Positions 54,160 to 63,721 of a stretch of DNA of 64,000 nt are shown here, piece by piece; the stretch's first letter is position 1, and each line of letters starts with the position of its first letter. A program made the translations under genes and the position numbers. Under the pieces are notes generated by a model, which ran no database searches, had not been told where the DNA came from, and worked only from the letters and a program-made list of their open reading frames with translations. Source of the DNA: JAAXQD01 sp963790095 (GTDB lineage: Bacteria > Desulfobacterota > Desulfobacteria > Desulfobacterales > UBA11574); assembly GCA_963790095.1 (NCBI GenBank), contig CAWBNO010000011.1, positions 62,001 to 126,000 of the forward strand. The letters run 5' to 3'.

Positions 54160-54721
54160 ATTTTTCAGAGTGTTTTTCGGGTTTCAGAAAGAATTGGGCT
54201 GGACGGCGCGAAGAAAAAGGTTAAATGCAAACCATCTGAAAACAGCACCCGGGGTTGGAATTCCCAAACAGAACCATCGGCACCCTATAATGGCCTCAAG
54301 TCGTCTTCGGTTGTCTTCCTGCCATATCCGTATCTTTCTTCTCTTTGAAATTTTTCTTTCATAAAGATCCAAACGAAACCTTTGCAAAATAACCCTTTTT
54401 CCCCAATTTCTACGCCTACCCCGTGAAATGCATGTCCTGTGAAATGCGCAGCCTAAATGAACATTTTTCAAAAGTCGCGCAAGGGTGTTTTTCAATCGAT
54501 AAAATTTTGTTTATTTAGCGAAAAACCGTTTGAACAAAACGCAGAAAATTTCTGTTTCGGTCATTTTTCAAATATAAAACAGATGTTTTCATAAAAGTTA
54601 AAAAAATACACAAGAAAGCTTGACTCGCTCAACCAATTGGTATAAGGATTTCTCCCGATAATGAATGCGCAGTGAATTTTATTGCCGTGACCTAATTTTA
54701 TTGTGAAAGGAGGCTCTTTAA
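54160..54721. other. 562-bp intergenic region before ferredoxin
   Basis: No gene is convincing. A possible sigma-70-type promoter lies at 54620-54646: TTGACT, 15-nt spacer, TATAAG. The rest is unremarkable. Confidence 0.45.
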
Positions 54722-54910
54722 ATGGCTTTTATCCCTACTGTAGACGAAGACAAATGCGAAGGTTGTGAGGAATGTGTAGATGTCTGTCCTGTTGAAGTGT
54801 TTGAGATGGAGAATGATAAATCCGTTCCGGTAAATGCTGACGAATGTCTGGGTTGTGAGAGTTGCATCGAGGTGTGTGAACCCGGTGCAATTACCGTCGA
54901 AGAGACATAA
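54722..54910 (+). CDS. 2x[4Fe-4S] bacterial ferredoxin
   Basis: 62 residues. Cluster ligands C12, C15, C18 and C22 (CEGCEECVDVCP), and C42, C45, C48 and C52 (CLGCESCIEVC). In the second site Pro after the fourth Cys is replaced by Glu (CEPGA). A small acidic cytoplasmic electron carrier. AAAGGAGG 7 nt before ATG. It is followed by a strong hairpin and is probably monocistronic. Confidence 0.95.
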   Translation: MAFIPTVDEDKCEGCEECVDVCPVEVFEMENDKSVPVNADECLGCESCIEVCEPGAITVEET

Positions 54911-54926
54911 TACGTCAATCAAATCC

Positions 54927-54962
54927 ATGTCCCCTGGTCCTTTTTCAGGGACCGGGGGACAT
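54927..54962 (+). terminator. Strong hairpin after ferredoxin gene
   Basis: A 14-bp stem with one T-G wobble, ATGTCCCCTGGTCC/GGACCGGGGGACAT, and an 8-nt loop, 16 bp after the ferredoxin stop. No T run follows, so it may stabilise the 3' end rather than terminate by itself. Confidence 0.7.
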
Positions 54963-55186
54963 GTTCCAACCGATAACTGCCCCTATAAATTACGATCTCG
55001 CCTTCCCGCTCCGGACATCCGAACCCGAAATCTTTAACCACCGAACCATCGGATACTGACACCGTTTTTTAAGCACTGGTATTCATAAATGCGGTCACGG
55101 TCTTATAAACTGGTTTATTCATTCTATGTATGAATTAGCGCACAAAAGAATGTAAAACCCGTGTTTCTTACCGGTAACTCATGTCT

Positions 55187-56449
55187 TCACAGCCCCGGGG
55201 ACATTTCGCCTGTTTCCAGATATTCGATTCTTTCGAGCAGGGGTGGATGAGAATAGTTAAAAAAGACATACAGCGGATGGGGTCTGATATTCGAAAGGTT
55301 TTCCTTTGCCATTTTCTTCAGCGCGGTGACGAGGGGTTTTGCGGTCTTTAAAATTCCGAGGGAATAAAAATCCGCCTCCCGTTCAAATTTTCTGGAAACA
55401 GCTTTTCCAATAGGCGACAGAAAAAAGTTTACAGGCTCCCACAAAATCCCCACCAGAAAAAGGCCCACATAGGGAGACATGGCTGAAAAACCAAAACTTT
55501 CATACAGCTTTTCCCATGCCATCAACTTTGCTGCCAGAAAAAAAAGGAGCAGGGACACGAAACCGCTTAAAAGAATTTGTTTTTTAATATGATTTTTTTT
55601 CAGATGTCCGATTTCATGGGCCAAAATCGACAGGATTTCGGCTTGACTGTGACATTGAATCAGAGAATCGAACAGGACGATCCGCTTGGCTTTTCCCAGT
55701 CCTGTAAAATACGCATTGGTGTGCCGGGTTCTCCGGGTTGCATCCATCTGGTATATGCCTTCGATATCGAGGCCTTCTCTTTGGGCAAGTCGTTTAATCC
55801 CGATTTTAAGGTCCCCTGCTTCAAGGGGTGTAAATGCGTTAAACAGGGGTGCAATAATGGTGGGATAAAGAACGGTCATCAACAGCTGGAAACCCAAAAA
55901 AACAGCCCATGCCCAAATCCACCAGTTTTCTCCGAGATACTTCAACATCAACAGGAGCGCGGATAGGAGAAAACCGCCCAAAACAATCATCACCAGCAAT
56001 CCCTTTACCAGATCAGAAATCCAAATTTTTAGGGTTTTTGTATTAAAACCGTATCGTTCCTCGATGACAAAACTATGATAATAATCGAAAGGAAGCCCGG
56101 CCAACATCTCTCCAAGGCCTATGACGGCAAAGAAAATCAGGCCTGCAGACAGAAAATTCGTGTTCGCCAGTTTTTCATCGAACCATGGGAGACCCCCTGA
56201 AATAATGATCAAAAGGAACAGCATTTTGCCGGCGCTGGTCCGGACAAAATTGAATCGGAAATTGTCCGAGGTGTATCGAATGATGTTTTTTAACTCTCCC
56301 TCATGAATCACACCTTGAAAGGCGATGGGCACCTTTTCCCCAAATTTATTGAGATATCTTATATTTATTCTTTCGATGGCCAGACACAGTACCATACTGA
56401 GAAGATACACACTGATATAGGCGATCAAACATGCGTTCAATGAAATCAT
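55187..56449 (-). CDS. M48 family metalloprotease, Ste24/CAAX-type
   Basis: 420 residues from ATG 56449 with several membrane segments. The zinc motif HEIGH is at about 278-282 (LAHEIGHLKKNHIKKQ) and the third ligand is in FEREADFYSLG. The N-terminal Peptidase_M48_N domain, FDYYHSFVIEERYGFNTKT, and HTNAYFTGLGKAKRIVLFD are typical of Ste24. Bacterial members are membrane proteases in protein quality control. A TTG at 56467 is in frame and less likely. It has no close partner. Confidence 0.9.
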   Translation of the reverse strand: MISLNACLIAYISVYLLSMVLCLAIERINIRYLNKFGEKVPIAFQGVIHEGELKNIIRYTSDNFRFNFVRTSAGKMLFLLIIISGGLPWFDEKLANTNFLSAGLIFFAVIGLGEMLAGLPFDYYHSFVIEERYGFNTKTLKIWISDLVKGLLVMIVLGGFLLSALLLMLKYLGENWWIWAWAVFLGFQLLMTVLYPTIIAPLFNAFTPLEAGDLKIGIKRLAQREGLDIEGIYQMDATRRTRHTNAYFTGLGKAKRIVLFDSLIQCHSQAEILSILAHEIGHLKKNHIKKQILLSGFVSLLLFFLAAKLMAWEKLYESFGFSAMSPYVGLFLVGILWEPVNFFLSPIGKAVSRKFEREADFYSLGILKTAKPLVTALKKMAKENLSNIRPHPLYVFFNYSHPPLLERIEYLETGEMSPGL

Positions 56450-56602
56450 ACACACCCCGGACAACAATCATTTATAAAAAACGGCTTATATTATAGCATT
56501 CCCGCCGATGGCAATCAAGATATGATCCCGGTTTTCGGATAAACACTGCCGAAAAACAGTTTTATGTCAGGGTGAACACATTTGATTTTGGCATAGCGAA
56601 GC

Positions 56603-56799
56603 GACGGCGTGTTTCTCTTGGAAACCGACTGGCTGTTTGAAGGGCTTTAGCACCCGTTAGACCGAGCCGAATGAAATTGCAATTTAAAACATCCATCGGA
56701 TATTTTATAAACGAATGGTTCTTTATAACTCTGGCACGGCTCGGACTTACGGGTGCTCGAGCACAAGTTCCAGTCGGTTGGAAAGAGATATGCGCCGTC
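56603..56799. repeat. Degenerate inverted repeat, copy B5
   Basis: Two ~65-bp arms (56603-56668 and 56738-56799) are imperfect reverse complements. Both hold GACGGCG, TCTCTT/TCTCTTT, CCGACTGG, AGCACCCGT and CCGAGCC in order. The left arm also contains GCTGTTTGAAGGGC-ttta-GC, a diverged form of the core of B1 and B3. It lies in the ~500-bp region between the M48 protease and the small gene at 56967, in which I see nothing else. Confidence 0.7.
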
Positions 56800-56966
56800 G
56801 TGGAGCGTTCTCTCTCTTCTGGGATTCAAATGCGTTTACCTTGTTTTTTATGTTATCTCAGCTTGAAAAAATTTCGGATTAGCGGTAAAGGATGAATTTT
56901 TTAACCTTCAAAATGCCGGCAAACATACGTCTTGCACGGCACAACAAACTGTGATAACTTCGTTTT

Positions 56967-57299
56967 ATGAAACAATACGTAATCGATGAACTCAGGCCCA
57001 AGGATCATGAAGCGATCAAGGGCTACATGGAAGAGAACTATAGCGCCTCCGATATGGATGGAATTTACTGGATACCCCTTGAACAGGACATCCTCACCCG
57101 AATTCAAAAGGAGCATACGGACTGTCAACCCTTTTATTTTGCCGTCGACCTGGAGCCAAACCTTATCGCCTTTGAGATGCTGATCCGGACCCAGAAAAGA
57201 ATGCGATGCAGTTGCATGGGCTATGCAACCGAAAATCAACGCAATTGGCTCATGGGGCTTGCCGACTCAATATTTGATCAACTCGGGATTAAAATCTAA
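56967..57299 (+). CDS. Small conserved hypothetical protein
   Basis: 110 residues, cytoplasmic by appearance; alpha/beta content with MEENYSASDMDGIYWIPLEQ near the centre and CSCMGYATENQRNWLMGLAD near the end. I do not recognise a named family. ATG 56967 has no clear ribosome site. It lies 87 bp before plsC and in the same direction. Confidence 0.7.
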   Translation: MKQYVIDELRPKDHEAIKGYMEENYSASDMDGIYWIPLEQDILTRIQKEHTDCQPFYFAVDLEPNLIAFEMLIRTQKRMRCSCMGYATENQRNWLMGLADSIFDQLGIKI

Positions 57300-57386
57300 T
57301 CCACCCCCCATTCCACCAGAGATGGAACAACCATGAACAGACACCGAAACATTCTGAATTGATGATGAAGTTTTTTTGATTACAAA

Positions 57387-58113
57387 ATGATACGCAAACT
57401 AATTATTGTTTTATGGACCTTTTTATTTACCGCATACATGGCGGGTTTGACCGTAATTCTCTCCTTCTTGAGCACCGATGAAAATACGGCGCATAACGTT
57501 GGAAGAACCTGGGCAAAATACCTGCTTGCGGCGAGCAACATCAAGGTCACGGTTAAGGGTATCTCAAATATAAATCTACACGGTTCTCACATTTTTATGG
57601 CAAACCATACGAGCAATTTTGATATCCCTGTTCTTCAGGCCTGTCTTCCGGTTCCCTTCAGATGGCTTGCCAAAACCGAGCTTTTTAAGATACCGATCTT
57701 CGGTTGGGCCATGAAAAGAGCAGGCTATATCAGCATCGATCGTTCCAACAAGGAATCTGCCATACAGAGTCTCCAACGGACAGCAAACATCATCAAAAAC
57801 GGCGCATCCGTCATTATATTCCCTGAAGGAACCCGAAGCAGAAATCAGAATGTCCAGCCATTTAAGAAAGGAGGGTTTGTTTTGGCGGTGGATTCCGGTG
57901 TCCCCATCGTCCCGGTAGTCATTCACGGGACTTGGAAAATTATGCCCAAAAACCAGATTGTTGATCGAACCCGGCCATGTGTTTGTGGAAATCAAAAAAC
58001 CCATCGAATCTTCGGATTATAGCAGAAAAACAAAAGGTCTTCTGATGGAAAAAGTCAGGAACGTGATCCTGGAATCCTTAGAAAACGGAAAAAAGAAGGG
58101 ATCATTATGCTGA
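57387..58113 (+). pseudogene. plsC: 1-acylglycerol-3-phosphate acyltransferase-like (PlsC), +1 frameshift near the 3' end
   Basis: A PlsC-type acyltransferase: N-terminal membrane helix, NHTSNFDIPV (motif I, NHxxxxD), FRWLAKTELFKIPIFGW, and FPEGTRSR (motif III). After PKNQIV the frame ends in nonsense at 58022, while another frame gives EPGHVFVEIKKPIESSDYSR to a TGA at 58111-58113. One extra G at 57963 explains it. The corrected protein is ~241 residues, overlaps the RNase J start by 7 bp, and would transfer acyl groups to lysophosphatidic acid. Confidence 0.88.
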
Positions 58114-59756
58114 AAATAATACCCCTCGGAGGATTGGGAGAAATCGGACTTAACATGATGGTTTTTGAATATGGCGATTCAGCTTTCATCGTTGATGCCG
58201 GTCTCATGTTCCCGGAAGACTATATGCTGGGGATCGATTATGTAATTCCGGATATGAGCTACATCAAACAGAAAAAACCCCATATTTCAGGGGTCGTCCT
58301 GACCCATGCCCACGAAGACCACATCGGAGCACTGCCGTATCTGCTGAGAGAAATGAATGTGCCGATTTATGGTACGCCTTTTACCCTGGGAGTTGTGCGG
58401 AAAAAACTTGAAGAATATGGACTACTTTCACCCGTTCGGCTGCATGAAATTTCACCCAGAGAAAAGATTGAATTGGGACCCTTTGAACTCGAGTTTATTC
58501 GTGTCTGCCACAGCGCTGTAGATGGCGTGGGTATTGCCATAAAAACCCCCTTGGGGCTGGTCGTACATACCGGCGATTTTAAGATCAGCCACACGTCTGT
58601 TGACGGCATGATAACCGACGTAAACAAGTTTGCCCAGTATGGCGAGAAAGGGGTTCTTGCCCTCTTATCGGATTCCACGAATGTGGAAAGGGAAGGATAT
58701 ACCATCTCCGATGAGGAGGTTGGAGACACCTTGGGACGGATTGCAGCAGGTCGAACCGGGCGAATCATTGTCGGTCTTTTTGCCTCCAGCATCACCCGAA
58801 TTCAGCAGGTCATCGATATTGCACAGGCCATCAACCGGAAAGTCGTTTTTAACGGCAGGAGCATAGAAACGAGTGTAAATATCGCAAAAAATCTTGGATA
58901 CATTCGCATCCCTGAAGAGATGGAAATCCATATCGAACAGGTCCATGATTTCCCGGATGAAAAGATCGTTATCATAACCACAGGCAGTCAGGGAGAGCCC
59001 ATGGCGGCCCTGGCGCGCATGGCAACAGGCACCCACAAGCAGATAAAGATCAGAAAAGAGGACACGGTTATCCTTTCTTCGAAATTTATACCCGGCAACG
59101 AAAAAGCCATCACCAAGATCATTAACGATCTTTATCGGCGAGGTGCCGATGTTATTTATGAAAAAATATCGAAAATTCATGTATCGGGGCATGCTTTTCA
59201 AGAAGAGTTAAAGCTTATGATCAATCTCACCCGGCCCAAATATTTTATTCCAATCCACGGAGAATTCCGCCATCTGGTTCTTCATTCACGTCTGGCAAAG
59301 CAGGTGGGCATCGCCGAGGAAAATATCCTTCTTGCGGAAAACGGCCAGATCATAGAATTTGATGAAAACGGCGGAAGAATTAAAGACCATGTTTTGACCG
59401 GCCGGGTGCTCATTGACGGCAAAGGTGTCGGAGATGTGGGAAGGAGCGTGCTCAAGGAAAGACGAAACCTGTCCGAAGACGGCCTGGTTGTCGTTAATAT
59501 GGCCTTTGATGAAGAGACCGGTATTGTGGTATACGGACCTGAAATCGTTTCTCGCGGGTTTGTGTTTGAAACGGAAACGGGCCACCTTCTGGAAGACGCA
59601 AAATGTGTTGTTCTGGAAATTGTCGAAGAGGTGAGCCCTGAAGTCCCGGATCGGGCGGCCAAAATCCGAGCAAAAATACAAATAGCCCTGAGAAAATATT
59701 TTTCCTTTACCATAAATCGCCGACCGGTTATACTCCCATTTATTTTGGAAGTTTAA
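58107..59756 (+). CDS. rnj: Ribonuclease J
   Basis: 549 residues. Metallo-beta-lactamase core with the HAHEDHIGALPYLL metal motif and a second histidine cluster in VHTGDFKIS, then the beta-CASP block (LLSDSTNVEREGYT, ITTGSQGEPMAALARMA) and KIHVSGHAFQEELKLM, and the C-terminal RNase J domain. RNase J has endonuclease and 5'-3' exonuclease activity in mRNA decay and rRNA maturation. ATG 58107 has a possible AAGGGA upstream. It overlaps plsC and is 25 bp before ftsK. Confidence 0.95.
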   Translation: MLKIIPLGGLGEIGLNMMVFEYGDSAFIVDAGLMFPEDYMLGIDYVIPDMSYIKQKKPHISGVVLTHAHEDHIGALPYLLREMNVPIYGTPFTLGVVRKKLEEYGLLSPVRLHEISPREKIELGPFELEFIRVCHSAVDGVGIAIKTPLGLVVHTGDFKISHTSVDGMITDVNKFAQYGEKGVLALLSDSTNVEREGYTISDEEVGDTLGRIAAGRTGRIIVGLFASSITRIQQVIDIAQAINRKVVFNGRSIETSVNIAKNLGYIRIPEEMEIHIEQVHDFPDEKIVIITTGSQGEPMAALARMATGTHKQIKIRKEDTVILSSKFIPGNEKAITKIINDLYRRGADVIYEKISKIHVSGHAFQEELKLMINLTRPKYFIPIHGEFRHLVLHSRLAKQVGIAEENILLAENGQIIEFDENGGRIKDHVLTGRVLIDGKGVGDVGRSVLKERRNLSEDGLVVVNMAFDEETGIVVYGPEIVSRGFVFETETGHLLEDAKCVVLEIVEEVSPEVPDRAAKIRAKIQIALRKYFSFTINRRPVILPFILEV

Positions 59757-59781
59757 ACATCGACCATTGAAATCGATTCAA

Positions 59782-61929
59782 ATGCGCAAAGAAATCACAG
59801 GAATTTTACTATTTTTTCTCGTTATTTTTACGCTGATCAGTCTTCTATCATACAGTCCGGCTGATCCTTCGATCAATACTGCCAGGGCCCCGGGGCAGAT
59901 CCACAACTTTTTCGGTTTATTTGGCGCCCATCTGGCAGGCATCCTCATCGGACTGTTCGGACTCGGTGCTTTCTGGGTCCCGATTCTACTTCTGCTGACC
60001 AGTATCCATTTTTTCGGCAACCATTCCCGAAAAGCCATCATTTCCACCCTTGCCGGTGGCGTTGTTCTGATGATCACCACCGGGAGCTTACTGGCACTCA
60101 AGCACAACCACATCGTTATTCTCGGCAGCAAATTTTCTTCCGGCGGCCTCATCGGAATCCCTTTAAAATCATTTCTCGTAAAATATTCCAACATCCTAGG
60201 GGGAGCGATTATCCTGGCACTTTTATGGATTATCGGTCTGATTCTGGCCACCGGTTTTTCTTTGATAAAGTTTGCCAAACGATGTTGGCAAACAGGTATT
60301 TTTTCAGCAGATCGACTGCGCACATTATTCATAAAATGGAAAGAGCAACGGAAAAAATCAAAACAACGTTCCAGTACAAAAAAAGTTAAGATCGTCAAGC
60401 AGGAACCGAAAATAAAAATCAAAACCCCCAAACCCCGGCCCATCAAGGAAACCCCGGCGCCGCGCCAGGAAGTGTTTAATTTCATGCATGCCGGAAAAGG
60501 ATTTCAGCTGCCATCGATCAATCTTTTAGACGATTTCGAAGAGGCCCTCTCTTCTGCCGATGATGAAAACTTAAAGATGCAGTCGAAACTCCTTGAAAAA
60601 AAGCTCGAAGACTTTAATGTCCAAGGAAAGGTGGTTGCCATATCCCCCGGCCCCATCATCACGACCTTTGAATATGAACCGGCTCCGGGAATTAAAATAA
60701 ACAAAATCGTCAATCTTACCGACGACCTTTCCCTGGCGCTACGAGCCATAAGCATTAGAATTGTGGCCCCGATCCCTGGAAAAGCCGTCATTGGGATTGA
60801 ACTCCCCAACGCCTCCAGGGAGATTGTAAGATTCAAAGGAATTGTCGCTTCGAGCGGCTTCCAAAAATCAAAGTCCAAACTGACCATCTGTCTCGGCAGG
60901 GACATCATCGGAAACCCTGTGGTTGCAGAGCTCGACAAGATGCCGCATCTTCTCATTGCCGGCGCAACCGGAAGCGGCAAAAGCGTTGCCCTGAATGCCA
61001 TGATCTGCAGCCTGCTCTACAAATCGACCCCGGATGATGTAAAACTGATTATGGTCGATCCCAAAAGAATTGAACTTTCCAATTACGACGGAATACCACA
61101 CCTCATTACGCCGGTGGTAACAGATATTAAAAAAGCCACCAATGCCCTCTTTTGGGCCGTACGTGAAATGGAAAGACGGTACGAACTCCTGTCTGAAAAT
61201 AAGGCCAGACACATAAGACAGTATAACCAGAAGATCGAAAAGGAGCTTCATACCCCCGAAGGAAAGGACCTGGAGAAACTGCCGTATATCGTTATTATCA
61301 TCGATGAGCTTGCCGATCTTATGTTGGCCGCATCAAGGAACGTGGAGGTCGCCTTGACACGCTTGGCTCAGATGGCCAGGGCCGCCGGTATCCATTTGAT
61401 ACTTGCCACCCAGCGGCCTTCTGTGGACGTGCTCACCGGGATCATTAAGGCCAATTTTCCCACCCGCCTGACCTTCCAGGTTTCTTCCAAGACCGATTCC
61501 AGAACCATCATCGATACCAACGGTGCTGAAAATCTTTTAGGGAACGGGGACATGCTTTTTCTGCCGCCGGGCACCGCCAAACTCCAGCGTATTCATGGGG
61601 CATACCTTTCAGAATTGGAGCTTGGAAGGATCATCGAATTTCTAAAGAAACAGGAAACACCCGAATACGACCAGACCATCGTCAAAGCGCCGCCAAAGGA
61701 AACGGAAGATTCCGGTGAAAAAGAATATGACGAAAGATATGACGATGCCGTGGCACTCATCACAAAAAATGGACAGGCATCCATATCCATGATTCAGCGG
61801 CATTTGCGTATCGGCTATAATCGAGCGGCCCGTATTATCGAAATGATGGAGGAAGAAGGGATCGTGGGTCCCTCAGACGGTGCCAAACCGAGGACGGTCC
61901 TGGTTAAAGGGTATGAAGACATACCTTAG
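59782..61929 (+). CDS. ftsK: DNA translocase FtsK/SpoIIIE
   Basis: 715 residues from ATG 59782 (a TTG at 59767 is in frame; no ribosome site favours either). Four N-terminal membrane helices, a basic linker (EQRKKSKQRSSTKKVKIV), then the motor: alpha and beta domains with Walker A AGATGSGKSVALNAM (about 393-407) and Walker B VIIIDELADLMLAA, and a C-terminal winged-helix gamma domain (DAVALITKNGQASISMIQ). It pumps chromosome ends through the division septum and activates XerCD. Confidence 0.95.
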   Translation: MRKEITGILLFFLVIFTLISLLSYSPADPSINTARAPGQIHNFFGLFGAHLAGILIGLFGLGAFWVPILLLLTSIHFFGNHSRKAIISTLAGGVVLMITTGSLLALKHNHIVILGSKFSSGGLIGIPLKSFLVKYSNILGGAIILALLWIIGLILATGFSLIKFAKRCWQTGIFSADRLRTLFIKWKEQRKKSKQRSSTKKVKIVKQEPKIKIKTPKPRPIKETPAPRQEVFNFMHAGKGFQLPSINLLDDFEEALSSADDENLKMQSKLLEKKLEDFNVQGKVVAISPGPIITTFEYEPAPGIKINKIVNLTDDLSLALRAISIRIVAPIPGKAVIGIELPNASREIVRFKGIVASSGFQKSKSKLTICLGRDIIGNPVVAELDKMPHLLIAGATGSGKSVALNAMICSLLYKSTPDDVKLIMVDPKRIELSNYDGIPHLITPVVTDIKKATNALFWAVREMERRYELLSENKARHIRQYNQKIEKELHTPEGKDLEKLPYIVIIIDELADLMLAASRNVEVALTRLAQMARAAGIHLILATQRPSVDVLTGIIKANFPTRLTFQVSSKTDSRTIIDTNGAENLLGNGDMLFLPPGTAKLQRIHGAYLSELELGRIIEFLKKQETPEYDQTIVKAPPKETEDSGEKEYDERYDDAVALITKNGQASISMIQRHLRIGYNRAARIIEMMEEEGIVGPSDGAKPRTVLVKGYEDIP

Positions 61930-62092
61930 AAACCGCTTCAAAACCGATCTCCCGTGGTCTCGAACCTTTTTTAACGCCCTCTCCGAACAATCTTTTTTTA
62001 AATCGCATAATCACGCCAAAGGCGGATAAAACGCGTGGTTGAGGATTCGTAAAGAAAGAACAGATAAAAAAAATAGCATACTATTTGTTAAA

Positions 62093-62743
62093 ATGACACT
62101 TGATGAGAAACTGCTCAATAGCGTAAAAGGTTTTCTGGACCCTCAAGAGGGTAACGCCCTTTATGAAATTGCCATAGAGGCCAGTCGTCGCGGTCCCTGC
62201 CTGGAAATCGGTAGTTACTGCGGCAAATCGACAATTTATCTGGGTTCAGCCTGCAGAAAAAACAACAGTGTTCTATTCTCCATTGATCATCACAGAGGAT
62301 CCGAAGAACAGCAGCCTGGAGAAGAATATTTCGATCCCGAGCTGTATGACCCAAAAGCCCACCGTGTGGACACATTTAAAGAATTTAGAAATACCATTGA
62401 AAAAGCCGGGCTCGAGGATACGGTGGTCCCCATGGTATGCAGGTCCGAACTGGCTGCACGTTTGTGGGCGACATCCCTCAGCCTGGTTTTTATTGACGGC
62501 GGTCATTCTTATGGGGCGGCATACACGGATTACAACGCCTGGGCCGGACACATCATGCCCAATGGATATTTGCTGATTCACGACATTTTTAAAGACCCGG
62601 AAAAGGGGGGCCAGGCACCGTATCATGTTTACAAGCTGGCGGTTGCATCCGGTCTTTTCAAAGAAGTTTCCATAATAAACACCTTGGGAGTCCTGAGACG
62701 CATGCCGTCCGGCGCCATCCCTGAAACCCTCCCCCAGCAGTAA
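62093..62743 (+). CDS. Class I SAM-dependent methyltransferase (Methyltransf_24 type)
   Basis: 216 residues from ATG 62093; a TTG at 62039 is in frame. GPCLEIGSYCGKSTIYLGSA is the SAM motif, VLFSIDHHRGSEEQQPGEEY the second, and LVFIDGGHSYGAAYTDYNAW with LLIHDIFKDP resemble CmcI/Methyltransf_24 enzymes found in polysaccharide and secondary-metabolite loci. The substrate is unknown. Next to a second methyltransferase and a glycosyltransferase it could act on a cell-surface sugar. Confidence 0.8.
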   Translation: MTLDEKLLNSVKGFLDPQEGNALYEIAIEASRRGPCLEIGSYCGKSTIYLGSACRKNNSVLFSIDHHRGSEEQQPGEEYFDPELYDPKAHRVDTFKEFRNTIEKAGLEDTVVPMVCRSELAARLWATSLSLVFIDGGHSYGAAYTDYNAWAGHIMPNGYLLIHDIFKDPEKGGQAPYHVYKLAVASGLFKEVSIINTLGVLRRMPSGAIPETLPQQ

Positions 62744-62827
62744 TTACTCAATACACCCCTTCCAATAAATCTTCCTGAGAGCAAATATGGGGAAAAGAAA
62801 GGGTCAAGTCCACCGATGATTTTTTTT

Positions 62828-62992
62828 TAAATTGGAATGGTGGAATACTGGAATAATGGGTTCTGGGATAATGCAATGTTGGGTTAATGGTGGAGTTTGT
62901 GTTGATGATAAAACTTAATATCCTTTTAAAAACCAACCTTCAGTATTCCACTATTCCATTATTCCAATTGGGGCGAAGCCCCTAACTTGTTT
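62828..62992. repeat. Intergenic TTCCA-octamer repeat, copy A4
   Basis: ~165 bp between the two methyltransferase genes. The left arm has GGAATGGTGGAATACTGGAA; the right arm has ATTCCACT, ATTCCATT, ATTCCAAT in tandem and then GGGGCGAAGCCCCTAACTT, identical to A1. The interior matches A1 read in reverse complement. The ACGTCTCG end is absent, so this copy is shortened. Confidence 0.85.
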
Positions 62993-63721
62993 TTACGATG
63001 AGGTGTTAGGATCGTTTTTTGTCAGATACACCACAAGGCTCTTGCCCATGACCGGATTGAACAGTCGGTCGAGAAAGCGTGTAATCGAAGGGTGCTTCAT
63101 GATATCCCATACCAGAAGACGGTGATACAGGTTTACGAGCCGGGAATCTTCACGTTCCGGCCCCACAAGGCACTTCAGCCACCAATACGGGACATGGAGG
63201 CTGTGGGCAGAATGGTGCCCCCGCGATTTCAGGCCTTTTCTTTTCAAAAGATCCATCAGGGCTTTCTTTTTATAAATACGGACATGTCCATTTTCGGTGT
63301 TGTGGTAATTTTCGGAAAGTGCCCAGCAGATTCGCTCGGGCAGATAGTTTGGAACACTGACAACCAAATCCTTACGCGGCTTCAAGACCCTAACGGCTTC
63401 AGAGACCGCGGTCTTCTCGTCATGAAGATGTTCCAGAATTTCCGAACAGATGACAAGGTCAAAATAATTATCCCTGAACGGCAGGTGATATATGTCGGCA
63501 ACAGCAACCTTGCAAATCCCCACGCCGTGTTCTCCGAGTCTTTCCTGGTTTTCAACCCTGATTCGTGCCTCAAAAACATCATCAAAGTTGATGTCAACCC
63601 CGATAGCAACGACGTTTCTGAACCTAAAAGCACCGCAGGTGTGGCGCCCGGTTCCGCATCCGATATCCAGGATACGACAGCCGGGGGTTATGTCGAGCCG
63701 GTCAAAATCGATGGTAATCAC
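62993..63721 (-). CDS. Class I SAM-dependent methyltransferase (UbiE/Methyltransf_11 type)
   Basis: 242 residues from GTG 63721, with AGGGAG 8 nt upstream, inside the end of the glycosyltransferase gene; a longer frame to 63745 exists. ILDIGCGTGRHTCGA is motif I; FDLVICSEILEHLHDEKTAV and VRVLKPRKDLVVSVPNYLPE complete the fold. The coupling to a glycosyltransferase suggests a sugar or lipid-carrier substrate, but this is inferred. Confidence 0.83.
   Translation of the reverse strand: MITIDFDRLDITPGCRILDIGCGTGRHTCGAFRFRNVVAIGVDINFDDVFEARIRVENQERLGEHGVGICKVAVADIYHLPFRDNYFDLVICSEILEHLHDEKTAVSEAVRVLKPRKDLVVSVPNYLPERICWALSENYHNTENGHVRIYKKKALMDLLKRKGLKSRGHHSAHSLHVPYWWLKCLVGPEREDSRLVNLYHRLLVWDIMKHPSITRFLDRLFNPVMGKSLVVYLTKNDPNTSS

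Noticed and set aside
54184..54495. 103-codon minus-strand frame after the MinD-like gene
   Set aside because: Arg/Trp-rich, no start signal and no homology; looks like noise.
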